NCBI GenBank assembly: GCA_049324835.1
Contig: JBMOMT010000024.1
Coordinates: forward strand, 51,569-115,568
Source: JBMOMT01 sp049324835
Lineage (GTDB): Bacteria > Chloroflexota > Anaerolineae > CAYNKW01
Direction of reading: 5' to 3'
DNA: 64,000 bases
Made by a program: the position numbers and the translations under genes. Positions 16,430-24,220 of this stretch are shown one piece after another. The notes under the pieces are model-generated. The model saw only the letters and a list, made by a program, of their open reading frames with translations. It did not search any database and was not told where the DNA came from. How positions within the stretch are numbered: position 1 is the stretch's first letter; each line of letters starts with the position of its first letter.

Positions 16430-17620
16430 TCAGACGGCGCGGCGTGGGCTGTGTTGCGCCAGCAGGTCTGCGGTGCGGGCGGCGATGTGCTGCCAGGTGA
16501 ACTGCTGCGCCAGTGCGGCTGCGCCCCGGCCGAGGCGCTGGCTCAGAGCCGGATCGACGGCCAGGCGGCGCACGGCAGCGGTCAGGGCGTCGATGTCGCC
16601 GGGTGGGGCGAGCAGGACGTTCTCACCGTCGCGCAGTTCGGGCAGGGGGATGCGGGGCTGGGTGGTGACGATGGGTCGGCCGTGGGCCAGGGCGGCCATG
16701 AAACTGCCCCGCCGGAACGACGCGCCGTCCTCGTAAGGCAGCAGGCAGGCATCGGCGGCCAGCAGGTTGGCCGAGACCTCGCCGGTGGGGATAAAGCCGG
16801 TGCGGTGGACGCGCGCGCTCAGTCCGAGCCGGTCGATGAGTGCCTCGATGTGCAACAAATAGGCCCGGTTGGTGGGATCGGAGGCGCCCACCTGCCCGCC
16901 GATCAGCAACAGGTGTGGGCTTTGTCCGGGTGGCGGGTGGAGGGTCAGTTGGAGCAGGGTGCGTATGAGCGTCTCGCCGCCTTTGGTGGGGTTGAGAAAG
17001 CCAAAGTAGGCCAGCAGCAGATCGCCGGGGGCAAAGCCCTGGCGAGCGCGCCAGGCGGCGCGGTCGTAGCCGGGCGGCGGCCCGGCGGCGATGTTGCTGC
17101 CGATGGGGACGAGATCGGTTTTGGTGGTCAGGGGCGGGTAGCGGCTCAGGGTGAGCTGGTCTTCCTGGTTGGTCACGATGGCGGCGTCGGCCCAGCGGGC
17201 CAGGGCCAGCACGGCCTGCCAGCGCAGCGGGCCGGCCTTGGGAAAGAGATAGGGCACTTTGAGATCGTGATAGGTGACGGCGATGGCGGGCCGGTGCGGC
17301 AGCCGGCGCAATCGCCAGGGGAGCAGGTGCACCGCCGGGCGCATGGCATAGGCCGCCGCCTGATACTGGAGGTTGACGGCCTCGGGCTGGTGCGCGGCGA
17401 TCCAGCGGCTCACATCACGCCAGCAGCTCCAACCCCAATGGCGCACGGCGCGGTGAACGGTGTAGGGCTCGTTGGGCTCGTCGGGGGCGCGCGGGCCCGG
17501 CGTGGTGAGCACGTGGGTCTCGTGGCCCTGAACGGCCAGCTCGCGGGCCAACTCGCGGGTGAAATCACCCACGCCGCCCTGCATGGGGGGAAATTCGCCG
17601 GTGATGAGACAGATTTTCAT
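16430..17620 (-). CDS. Glycosyltransferase family 4 protein
   Basis: This 396-residue protein has the GT-B layout. The N-terminal domain starts MKICLITGEFPPMQGGVGDFTRELARELAVQGHETHVLT, an acceptor-side signature of GT4. The C-terminal donor-binding domain carries GFLNPTKGGETLIRTLLQL, RVHRTGFIPTGEVSANLLAADACLLPYEDGASFRRGSFMAALAHGRPIV and the E-x7-E-like PELRDGENVLL. It probably transfers a sugar from a nucleotide donor to a lipid or polysaccharide. It lies 15 bases after the second ferritin-like gene, so it is probably the last cistron of that operon. Confidence 0.87.
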   Translation of the reverse strand: MKICLITGEFPPMQGGVGDFTRELARELAVQGHETHVLTTPGPRAPDEPNEPYTVHRAVRHWGWSCWRDVSRWIAAHQPEAVNLQYQAAAYAMRPAVHLLPWRLRRLPHRPAIAVTYHDLKVPYLFPKAGPLRWQAVLALARWADAAIVTNQEDQLTLSRYPPLTTKTDLVPIGSNIAAGPPPGYDRAAWRARQGFAPGDLLLAYFGFLNPTKGGETLIRTLLQLTLHPPPGQSPHLLLIGGQVGASDPTNRAYLLHIEALIDRLGLSARVHRTGFIPTGEVSANLLAADACLLPYEDGASFRRGSFMAALAHGRPIVTTQPRIPLPELRDGENVLLAPPGDIDALTAAVRRLAVDPALSQRLGRGAAALAQQFTWQHIAARTADLLAQHSPRRAV

Positions 17621-17635
17621 GCTCGTGAGGTGGTT

Positions 17636-18154
17636 TTAAAAGGGGGCAAACCCCATCTCATCGCGGAAGGCGGCCAGCAAAAAGTTGTATTCTTCTTCCA
17701 GCACGCGGCGATGCCCGGCTTCAAAATCGGCCAGGAATTCAAACATCTCTTTGCCGGCGGGATCGTCGATTTGTCCGGCAGCGCGCCGGTAAAAGTTCAC
17801 GGCATCCTGTTCGATGAGCACGGCGGTGCGCAGGGCGGTGAGTTCTGAGGTGTGGGCGCTGATGTCCACGATGTGCTCTTTTGCAAAGATGGGCAGCCCT
17901 GCGGCAGCGTCTGGTATTTCTTTTGTCTGAGGCAGTTGCTGCGGCAGCCAGTGACCATCGCGGCGCAGGGAAGCTGCTTGTGCTTCCAGCCATTCGCGGT
18001 GGCCGATCTCGTCCTGGGCCACGTTCTGAAAGAGGGCTTGGGTGCGCGGGTGTTGCGCCTGGGCTGCGGCGCGGGTGTAGAACTCGTAGCCGTCTATTTC
18101 GGTCTGGATGGCCATGCGCAGGGCCACCAGGTTTTGGTTGACGCTCTGGCTCAC
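17636..18154 (-). CDS. Ferritin-like/rubrerythrin-type di-iron protein (copy 2)
   Basis: This 172-residue four-helix protein has two E-x-x-Y/H-type repeats: MAIQTEIDGYEFYTRAA with FQNVAQDEIGHREWLEAQA, then AVLIEQDAVNFYRRAAGQ with LADFEAGHRRVLEEEYNFL. These glutamates and histidines are the usual di-iron ligands. The C-terminal rubredoxin domain of classical rubrerythrin is absent. It overlaps the upstream paralogue by four bases (ATGA), indicating coupled translation. A role in iron or peroxide handling is inferred. Confidence 0.83.
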   Translation of the reverse strand: MSQSVNQNLVALRMAIQTEIDGYEFYTRAAAQAQHPRTQALFQNVAQDEIGHREWLEAQAASLRRDGHWLPQQLPQTKEIPDAAAGLPIFAKEHIVDISAHTSELTALRTAVLIEQDAVNFYRRAAGQIDDPAGKEMFEFLADFEAGHRRVLEEEYNFLLAAFRDEMGFAPF

Positions 18155-18681
18155 AGATCCTCTCCTTCTCGATTGAGCAGCCCTTGCCAGTGCTGCCGGT
18201 AGAGCAGCGATTCATAATTCTGCATCACCAGGTCGAAATGGGTCTGTTCGGCCCGGGCCAGGTGTTGTAACACCAGTTCACCCACGGCATCGACGGTGAC
18301 CTCCAGGGCCTGGCGATAGGCTTTATAACTGTTGTCCTCCATCTCCAGGGCGATGATCAACGCGTCCAGTTCTTTGTCATCGGGGCGGGTGTACTGGCGC
18401 AGCTTTTCGCGGGCTGCGCCAAAGAGGGTCTGAAAGTCGTCCAGCGGGCCGGAGCGTATGCCTGCCGGGGCCACCCAACCCTTGCCGCCGGTGAGGGCGT
18501 CGATCTGCATGTGCACGATGCGCTCGTGTTCCAGTTCTTCCTCGGCCAGGAAACGATACATCTCTTGTCCGCGAGGGTCCTGAACTTGTTCCGCAGCGTC
18601 GAGGTAAAAACGATGGGTATCGATTTCGTTTTGGCGGGCTTGCTGCAGGATGTTGAGGACCAGTGCATGGTTGTTGGTCAT
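18151..18681 (-). CDS. Ferritin-like/rubrerythrin-type di-iron protein (copy 1)
   Basis: This 176-residue protein is built like its downstream neighbour. The pairs ILQQARQNEIDTHRFYLDAA and FLAEEELEHERIVHMQ, then IIALEMEDNSYKAYRQAL and LARAEQTHFDLVMQNY, provide di-iron ligands. No rubredoxin domain is present. The frame is open to 18759, but that region is the end of the adenosyltransferase gene; ATG 18681 overlaps that gene's stop (ATGA). The tandem pair suggests duplication followed by divergence. Confidence 0.83.
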   Translation of the reverse strand: MTNNHALVLNILQQARQNEIDTHRFYLDAAEQVQDPRGQEMYRFLAEEELEHERIVHMQIDALTGGKGWVAPAGIRSGPLDDFQTLFGAAREKLRQYTRPDDKELDALIIALEMEDNSYKAYRQALEVTVDAVGELVLQHLARAEQTHFDLVMQNYESLLYRQHWQGLLNREGEDL

Positions 18682-19259
18682 GTCGAATCTTCTCCCTGGT
18701 GTGCAGTTTGTGCTCTGGCCTGGGTGGGTTCTTGCCTGCCTGTCTGATGGTCTTCCCAACGGGCCAGCACGAACAGCAGCGATGACAGCCGGTTGAGGTA
18801 AGCCATCAACTCTGTGTCAGACCGCTCGTCCTGGTGGGCCAGGCGGGCCACCGCTCGTTCGGCGCGCCGCACCACGGTGCGGGCCAGGTGCAGCGCGGCA
18901 CTGGCAGGGCTATCGCCGGGGACGACAAAGCCACGCAGCGGCGGCAGGTCTCGATCCAGCGCGTCGATGGTGCGTTCCAGCCACCGAGTGCGATCGCGGG
19001 GCAAGCCGGCCACTCTCTGCGCAGCTTTAGGTGTGGCGGCGGCCAGTTCGGCCATCACGTGATACAGGTCGCGCTGGACGTCGAGTAAGACCTGCTGGGT
19101 ATGGGGGGCCTGGGCTGCGGCCCGGGCCAGGCCCAGGACCGCCTGGGCCTCATCGACAGCGCCGTACGCTTCCGGTCGTGGATCGTATTTGGCCACACGC
19201 TCCGCGCCCAGGAGGCTGGTATAACCGTCATCGCCTTTGCCGGTGTACATCCTGGTCAT
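18678..19259 (-). CDS. Cob(I)alamin adenosyltransferase, PduO/ATR type
   Basis: This 193-residue enzyme transfers the adenosyl group of ATP to cob(I)alamin to make coenzyme B12. It starts with the ATP-binding MYTGKGDDGYTSLLGAERVAKYDPRPEAYGAVDE, and carries the RTVVRRAERAVARL and YLNRLSSLLFVLAR helices that define the PduO-type family. ATG 19259 overlaps the stop of the flavoprotein reductase gene by four bases. Placement beside a ferredoxin-NADP reductase is notable, since ATRs need cobalamin in the reduced Co(I) state. A functional partnership is inference. Confidence 0.92.
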   Translation of the reverse strand: MTRMYTGKGDDGYTSLLGAERVAKYDPRPEAYGAVDEAQAVLGLARAAAQAPHTQQVLLDVQRDLYHVMAELAAATPKAAQRVAGLPRDRTRWLERTIDALDRDLPPLRGFVVPGDSPASAALHLARTVVRRAERAVARLAHQDERSDTELMAYLNRLSSLLFVLARWEDHQTGRQEPTQARAQTAHQGEDST

Positions 19260-20251
19260 TTTTTGTCCCTGTCGCTGCTGTGCCCTGGAAACACGCGGGC
19301 GTCCGGATCGATGTGGGTTTTGGCAAAGTTGACCGCCACGGCAGCCTCGGCGGTGGCGGTGGCGATGAGCTTGATCTTGCCCTCGTAGGTGGTGATGTCG
19401 CCCACGGCATACACGCCGGGCAGGTTGGTTTGCATGTTGCCGCCGACCAGAATCGAGTTCTGGACGATCTGAAGGCCCCATTCTTTGATGGGCCCCAGAT
19501 TGGCCAGGAATCCCAGCCCCAATACCACGGCATCGACGTCCAGGGTGAGCTCCTGGTTGTTCCGATTGTCAAAGATGGTGGCGGCTTGCACGCGATCCTC
19601 GCCGTGGAGGGCCTTTAACTCGTGAAACAGGTAGATTTTGCTGGGTGAGCCCAGGAGCTCCTGGATCGATCCCTCGTGGGCGCGGAATCGATCGCGGCGG
19701 TGGACGAGTGAGACCTGGCGGGCGATGCCCAGCAGGCCGAGCGACCAATCGAGGGCGGTGTCGCCGCCGCCGATGACCAGCACCCGCTTGCCGCGAAAGG
19801 CGTCCAGGTCTTTGACGAAATAGTAGACGCCTTTGCCTTCCATACGTTTCAGATCTGGCAGATCCAGCGTGCGCGGCACAAAGGCGCCCACACCGGCGGC
19901 GATGATGGCCGCGCGTGACAGGTGAACGTTGCCCGGTTCGGTGGTCAGCTCGATGAGGCCATCCTCTCGTGGATGCAGCCGGATCACCTTTTCGTTGAGG
20001 CAAACTGTGGGCCCAAAGGCCATAGCCTGCTCCACCTGGCGGTCGACGAAATCTCGGGCCAGGACTTGGGGAAAGCCGGGGATGTCATAGATGTACTTGT
20101 CGGGGTAGAGGGCGGCCAATTGGCCGCCGAGCTGGGGCAGGCTGTCGATGATCTTGGTCCTGGCCGATCGCAGCCCGGCATAGAATGCCGCAAACAGGCC
20201 AGACGGGCCGCCGCCGACGATGGTAATGTCGAAAATGTCTTGAGGGGTCAC
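19256..20251 (-). CDS. Ferredoxin--NADP reductase, type 2 (thioredoxin-reductase-like)
   Basis: This 331-residue FAD/NAD(P) enzyme has GGGPSGLFAAFYAGLRSA (FAD site), VIGGGDTALDWSLGLL (NADP site) and GVYAVGDITTY at the C-terminus. No redox CxxC is present between the domains, which matches YumC-type ferredoxin-NADP reductases rather than thioredoxin reductases. GTG 20251 follows GAGGAG at nine bases. ATG 20290 is less likely because a promoter (TTGCAT, N17, TAAAAT) overlaps it and would start transcription downstream of it. It is the first gene of an operon overlapping the adenosyltransferase. Confidence 0.87.
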   Translation of the reverse strand: MTPQDIFDITIVGGGPSGLFAAFYAGLRSARTKIIDSLPQLGGQLAALYPDKYIYDIPGFPQVLARDFVDRQVEQAMAFGPTVCLNEKVIRLHPREDGLIELTTEPGNVHLSRAAIIAAGVGAFVPRTLDLPDLKRMEGKGVYYFVKDLDAFRGKRVLVIGGGDTALDWSLGLLGIARQVSLVHRRDRFRAHEGSIQELLGSPSKIYLFHELKALHGEDRVQAATIFDNRNNQELTLDVDAVVLGLGFLANLGPIKEWGLQIVQNSILVGGNMQTNLPGVYAVGDITTYEGKIKLIATATAEAAVAVNFAKTHIDPDARVFPGHSSDRDKK

Positions 20252-20288
20252 GCGCTCGTTCTCCTCGGTATATGGGGTATGGCGCTCC

Positions 20289-20317
20289 ATTTTATCCCAA
20301 AGCAGGGGAAAATGCAA
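20289..20317 (-). promoter_or_regulatory. Promoter of the reductase/adenosyltransferase/ferritin operon
   Basis: TTGCAT (20317-20312) and TAAAAT (20294-20289) on the minus strand are 17 bases apart. Transcription starting near 20282 excludes the upstream in-frame ATG and supports the GTG start at 20251. Confidence 0.55.
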
Positions 20318-20346
20318 CCAGGAAGCGTGTGTTGGGAGTGCGTCCA

Positions 20347-20376
20347 CACAAAAAACGAGGGGGCATCGCCCCCTCG
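20347..20376 (-). terminator. Rho-independent terminator of the sigma/anti-sigma operon
   Basis: The nine-base arms CGAGGGGGC (20356-20364) and GCCCCCTCG (20368-20376) enclose a three-base loop. On the minus strand the stem is followed by a run of six T, so it ends transcription coming from the anti-sigma gene. Confidence 0.85.
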
Positions 20377-20403
20377 TATGCCACAGGCCACGGTGATGAC
20401 GTT

Positions 20404-20703
20404 TCAAGCCAGGGCGCGCAGCGCAGCCAGCAGGGCCAGATATTCTTCGCGGCAGTTGCCGCAACGATCCAGATGATCCTGCACCAGAGGCATGGCCTCG
20501 GCGGCGTTCTTGCCCACCAACTCCATCTCGACGAAACGATCCAGTTGCTCGAAACATTCGTTGCAACCGATCTCGTCGGAATGGGTCGAGACGATGCTCT
20601 GCATCATGCTTTTGAGCAGGGCCACGTCCAAAGCGCGCCCGGCGTTATCTTTTGGGTCAGGTGGGTTTCGCTTGAACCGGCTAAAGAATCTTTTCAAAGC
20701 CAT
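20404..20703 (-). CDS. Zinc-finger anti-sigma factor
   Basis: This 99-residue soluble protein has a C-terminal zinc-binding anti-sigma motif: C(NEC)FEQLDRF, then QDHLDRCGNCREEY (the H-x3-C-x2-C arrangement). It lies 12 bases after the ECF sigma gene on the same strand, the usual pairing. No transmembrane helix follows the finger, so it is likely cytoplasmic and may respond to redox or zinc, as RsrA-like factors do. The terminator at 20347-20376 closes the pair. Confidence 0.8.
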   Translation of the reverse strand: MALKRFFSRFKRNPPDPKDNAGRALDVALLKSMMQSIVSTHSDEIGCNECFEQLDRFVEMELVGKNAAEAMPLVQDHLDRCGNCREEYLALLAALRALA

Positions 20704-20715
20704 TGGCTGTGTCCT

Positions 20716-21333
20716 CTAGGATTCAAAGGCGGCCAGCACGTCCTGAGGTGAAAGGCCTTCCGCTTCCATTCGCTGTTTGAGGCGCTGACGGGCGTCGTGC
20801 AGCAGTTTGTACAGCGCGTTGCGATTGCTGCCCATGCGCCGGGCGACTTCGGCCAGCGGCATGCCGTGAACCCGAACGGCCAGCAATGCCTGGCGTTGCT
20901 TTTCGGTCAGCTCGGTGGTGATGATATGCTGCAGGGCGTTCAGCATGTGGCGTTGCAGGGCCTGTTTTTCCGGCCCGGCAGACAGGTCCACCAGTGTATC
21001 GGGCGCAAAGTCGGTGTGGGTTGATTCGGTCAGCTCTTGGAGGGACACATTTTGCCAGCGGCGGCGGCGCAGCTCGGTAAAGGCCACGTGCACGGCGATC
21101 TTTTGCGCCCAGGTGGTGAAGCGGCTCTCGCCCCGAAACGAATCCAGCCCGGCGAGGATTTTCAGCAGTGCGTCCTGGGCGAAATCCTCCAGGGCGTCCT
21201 GATCCACCTTGGGCCAGCTCGCCAGGGCATAACGCAGGCCTTGCACCAACAAACTCCGCAACTCGGACAGAGCCTGGCCGGGTTCTGGGCTTCGCAGGGC
21301 CGATAGCCATTGCTCGTTTGAACGTTGGGGCAT
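20716..21333 (-). CDS. ECF-family RNA polymerase sigma factor
   Basis: This 205-residue protein has sigma region 2 (LEDFAQDALLKILAGLDSFRGESRFTTWAQKIAVHVAFTELRRRRW) and region 4 (LTEKQRQALLAVRVHGMPLAEVARRMGSNRNALYKLLHDARQRLKQ). The open frame begins earlier, but ATG 21333 with AGGAG seven bases upstream is chosen; the longer version would overlap its own promoter. It is co-transcribed with the anti-sigma gene just downstream. Confidence 0.9.
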   Translation of the reverse strand: MPQRSNEQWLSALRSPEPGQALSELRSLLVQGLRYALASWPKVDQDALEDFAQDALLKILAGLDSFRGESRFTTWAQKIAVHVAFTELRRRRWQNVSLQELTESTHTDFAPDTLVDLSAGPEKQALQRHMLNALQHIITTELTEKQRQALLAVRVHGMPLAEVARRMGSNRNALYKLLHDARQRLKQRMEAEGLSPQDVLAAFES

Positions 21334-21361
21334 GGGGCCTCTCCTCACGAACGGTGAGGGC

Positions 21362-21390
21362 ATTATATCACCAAGCGCGCCGTCGGGCAA
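21362..21390 (-). promoter_or_regulatory. Promoter of the ECF sigma gene
   Basis: TTGCCC (21390-21385) and TATAAT (21367-21362) are spaced by 17 bases on the minus strand. It is nearly identical in form to the promoter of the Nur-like regulator, so housekeeping transcription of the sigma gene is likely. Confidence 0.7.
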
Positions 21391-21407
21391 ACCTTCACGT
21401 TTCTCGT

Positions 21408-21436
21408 TTGACAGACCATCGCTCCCGTGTTATAAT
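21408..21436 (+). promoter_or_regulatory. Consensus promoter of the TetR gene and acyl-CoA cluster
   Basis: TTGACA (21408-21413) and TATAAT (21431-21436) are 17 bases apart, a perfect consensus. An operator palindrome starts seven bases downstream. Confidence 0.85.
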
Positions 21437-21442
21437 CTTGAC

Positions 21443-21456
21443 CAAACATTTGTTTG
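21443..21456. promoter_or_regulatory. Palindromic operator for the TetR regulator
   Basis: CAAACA-TT-TGTTTG is a perfect 6-2-6 inverted repeat covering the predicted transcription start (about 21443). It is suited to autorepression by the TetR protein encoded immediately downstream. Confidence 0.65.
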
Positions 21457-21485
21457 ATTGTTGGACGGCAGTGACAGGTGAGACG

Positions 21486-22058
21486 ATGAGCGCACGACGG
21501 GAAGAAATTCTGCTGGAAGCCGCCAGAGTGTTTCAGGAAAAGGGCTATCGGGGCACCACGGTGCAGGATATCGCCGAGGCCGTTGGCATGCTCAAGGGTA
21601 GTCTGTATTATCACTTTGCCAACAAAGAAGAAATCTTTTACGAGATCGTCCACGATCCACTGTACCATTTTGTGAGTCAGATGGCCGAAGTGGTGGCTCT
21701 GGATCTTGGGGCGGCGGAAAAACTCTGCACAGCGTTGCGTTATCACCTCTCTGCTTTCGACGCCCACCTGCCTGGTGTGCAGGTGTTGCTGCGTGAGAAC
21801 CTGGATACGATGGACGGCCAGCGTTGGGCGGTGATCCAGGCCCTGTGGCGGGAACATCGTGAATTATGGGAGACCATCTTGCGCCAGGGCATGGAGAGTG
21901 GCGCCTTTCGCCCCGATCTCGATGTAAAGGTGGTCACGCTGGGCATTCTGGGCATGTGTAACTGGATGCATCGCTGGTATCACCAGGATGGTCGGCTGAC
22001 GAGCCAGCAGATCGCGGACATCTGGGCCGCAATGGTTTTGGATGGTATTTCCAGGTAA
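21486..22058 (+). CDS. TetR family transcriptional regulator
   Basis: This 190-residue repressor has an N-terminal helix-turn-helix (REEILLEAARVFQEKGYRGTTVQDIAEAVGMLKGSLYYHFANKEEIFYEIV) and a variable ligand-binding domain. The frame is open from 21168, but that part runs through the promoter. ATG 21486 follows AGGTGAG. It heads a cluster of acyl-CoA-metabolising genes, so a fatty acyl-CoA or CoA-ester ligand is likely, as in FadR/PsrA-type TetRs. The ligand is inference. Confidence 0.9.
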   Translation: MSARREEILLEAARVFQEKGYRGTTVQDIAEAVGMLKGSLYYHFANKEEIFYEIVHDPLYHFVSQMAEVVALDLGAAEKLCTALRYHLSAFDAHLPGVQVLLRENLDTMDGQRWAVIQALWREHRELWETILRQGMESGAFRPDLDVKVVTLGILGMCNWMHRWYHQDGRLTSQQIADIWAAMVLDGISR

Positions 22059-22104
22059 CAGGCGGGCAGTGAATCATGACGGTGTGTACGAATCGAGGCC
22101 AGAG

Positions 22105-23244
22105 ATGAGCGGTGCGCTCGATGGTATCCAGGTGCTCGATCTTGCGCGGCTGCTGCCGGGGCCTTATTGCTCCATGATCCTGGCCGATCACGGTGCACAG
22201 GTGTTGCACATCGAAGCGCCGCACCTGGCCCACGATCCGTTCCCCGTGCCGACGTTGCATCGCAACAAGCGCCACATGAGCCTCAACCTCAAAACCGATC
22301 TGGGACGTGAGGTCTTTTACCGGCTGGCAGCACAGGCCGACGTGGTGTTGGAGGGCTTTCGTCCGGGCATCACCGCCCGCCTGGGAGTAGATGACGAGGC
22401 GCTACGGCGATTGAACCCGCGCCTGGTCTATTGTTCGATCAGCGGCTATGGCCAGACCGGCCCACGCCGTGATCAGCCGGGCCACGACGTGAACTATATG
22501 GCCTACGGCGGCGCATTGAGTCTGATGGGGCCGCCTGGGAAGCCGCCGCTCATCCCCGGCTTGCAGATGGCCGATATTCTTGCCGGGCTGAACGCCGCCG
22601 TGGGCATCCTGCTGGCGCTGCTGGCCCGCCAGAGCAGCGGCGCAGGCCAATACATAGACGTGGCCATGACCGATAGTATTCTGGCCGCTCTGACTCTGCC
22701 GGCTACCCTGTACTGGCTCACCGGCCAGCCGCCTGCCCCCGCCGATTGGCTCCTGGCGCACCATTACCCCTTTTACGACACCTACGAGACCGCCGACGGT
22801 AAATACCTGGCGGTCGGCGCCATTGAGCGGAGCTTCTGGCAGGTTTTGTGCCAGCACCTGGGCAAACCCGAATACGGGCCGTTGCAATACGACGAGTCGC
22901 GGCGGCCCGAGATGACCGCTTTTCTGCAGCGAACCTTTAAACAGAAAACGCGCGACGAATGGCTGATCGATTTGGGCCAACTGGCGGCCTGTGTCGCGCC
23001 GGTGCTGGAATTGCCGGAAGCGCTGCGCGACGAGCAGGCCCTGGAGCGGCAGATGCTGGTGACGGTGACGCATCCGACGCAGGGTGAAATGCCGCTGTTG
23101 GGGGTGCCGATCAAGCTCGGCGGCACGCCCGGTGAGGTGCGCTCGCCGCCGCCAGAGTTTGGACAGCATACCCGGCAGGTGCTGCACGGCCTGGGTTATT
23201 CGGACGAACAGATCGAGCAAATGAAGACAGAGGGGGTTATCTGA
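22105..23244 (+). CDS. CaiB/BaiF family (class III) CoA-transferase
   Basis: This 379-residue enzyme transfers CoA between carboxylic acids. It has the N-terminal GIQVLDLARLLPGPYCSMILADHGAQVLHIE, the central SGYGQTGPRRDQPGHDVNYMAYGG, and QMADILAG with the Asp that forms the acyl anhydride in this class. ATG 22105 with GAGG upstream is used; a longer frame from 22042 has no similarity to the family start. It is the first enzyme gene after tetR, one base from the next gene. Confidence 0.9.
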   Translation: MSGALDGIQVLDLARLLPGPYCSMILADHGAQVLHIEAPHLAHDPFPVPTLHRNKRHMSLNLKTDLGREVFYRLAAQADVVLEGFRPGITARLGVDDEALRRLNPRLVYCSISGYGQTGPRRDQPGHDVNYMAYGGALSLMGPPGKPPLIPGLQMADILAGLNAAVGILLALLARQSSGAGQYIDVAMTDSILAALTLPATLYWLTGQPPAPADWLLAHHYPFYDTYETADGKYLAVGAIERSFWQVLCQHLGKPEYGPLQYDESRRPEMTAFLQRTFKQKTRDEWLIDLGQLAACVAPVLELPEALRDEQALERQMLVTVTHPTQGEMPLLGVPIKLGGTPGEVRSPPPEFGQHTRQVLHGLGYSDEQIEQMKTEGVI

Positions 23245-23245
23245 T

Positions 23246-24208
23246 ATGTTCAAGACGCGCGTCACCGAACTTTTTGGCATCGAGTATCCCATCGTCGGCG
23301 GCTGCATGATGCACATCTCTGGGCCGGAATTTGTGGCCGCCATCTCGAACGCCGGCGCACTGGGCATGATGGCCTCGGCCATGTTTATCACTCAGGACGA
23401 TTTTCGACAGGCGGTGCGCCGGGTACGAGCACTCACCGACAGGCCCTTTGGCGTCAATCTGAGCCTCTTTCCGGCGCTGCGGCCCATCGACAACGACCTG
23501 TACGTCCAGGTCATTCTAGAAGAGGGTGTGCCTGTCGTCGAGACGAGCGGTTACCGGCCGCCGACCGATTTGTTGGAGAGGCTCCGGGGCGGCCATGTCA
23601 AGTTGATGCACAAATGTGTCAGCGCGCGCCACGCCGTCAGCGCCCAGCGGGCCGGCGTGGACGCCGTGACGGTCTTTGGCACCGAAGGCGGCGGTCACAT
23701 TGGCGAGCTGGGGCTCACCACTTTGACTCTGGTGCCCCGCACCGCCGATCTGCTGGACATTCCGGTGCTGGCGGCGGGCGGCATCGCCGATGGCCGGGGT
23801 CTGCTGGCCGCGCTGGCCCTGGGCGCAGAGGGCGTGACCATCGGCACGCGCCTGCTGCTCACGGACGAGTGTCCCATTCACCCTCATCTCAAGCAGGCGT
23901 TGATCGCGGCTGCCGAAAACGATACGCTGCCGGTGCTCAGCTCGGTGCACAACACCCTGCGGGCCTGGAAGAACGCCGCCGCTCTACGCGTGGCCGATCT
24001 GGAGGCCAGAGGAGCCGAATTGTGGGAGATCCTGGCGGTGGTGGCCGGCTCTGCCACCAAAAAAATGTACGAGGACGGCGAGGTCGATTCGGGGGTGATC
24101 GCCTGCAGTCAGAGCATTGGCCTGGTGAACGACATCGGGTCGGTGGCAGAGGTGATCCGGGGCATGGTTCAGCAGGCCGAGACGCTGCGGCAGCGATTGG
24201 CGGTTTAG
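23246..24208 (+). CDS. Nitronate monooxygenase/2-nitropropane dioxygenase family flavoprotein
   Basis: This 320-residue TIM-barrel FMN protein has the family start FKTRVTELFGIEYPIVGGCMMHISGPEFVAAISNAGALGMMASAMF, together with VDAVTVFGTEGGGHIGE and VLAAGGIADGRGLLAALALGAEGVTIGTRLL (phosphate binding). The family also includes enoyl-ACP reductase FabK-like enzymes. In a cluster of acyl-CoA genes an oxidoreductase acting on acyl intermediates is as plausible as nitronate oxidation. It starts one base after the CoA-transferase stop. Confidence 0.85.
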   Translation: MFKTRVTELFGIEYPIVGGCMMHISGPEFVAAISNAGALGMMASAMFITQDDFRQAVRRVRALTDRPFGVNLSLFPALRPIDNDLYVQVILEEGVPVVETSGYRPPTDLLERLRGGHVKLMHKCVSARHAVSAQRAGVDAVTVFGTEGGGHIGELGLTTLTLVPRTADLLDIPVLAAGGIADGRGLLAALALGAEGVTIGTRLLLTDECPIHPHLKQALIAAAENDTLPVLSSVHNTLRAWKNAAALRVADLEARGAELWEILAVVAGSATKKMYEDGEVDSGVIACSQSIGLVNDIGSVAEVIRGMVQQAETLRQRLAV

Positions 24209-24220
24209 GAGGGCAGTGCG

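Noticed and set aside
16235..17848. 537-codon plus-strand frame opposite the glycosyltransferase
   Set aside because: The minus-strand GT4 gene has full family motifs; the plus-strand product is low-complexity Gly/Gln-rich shadow.
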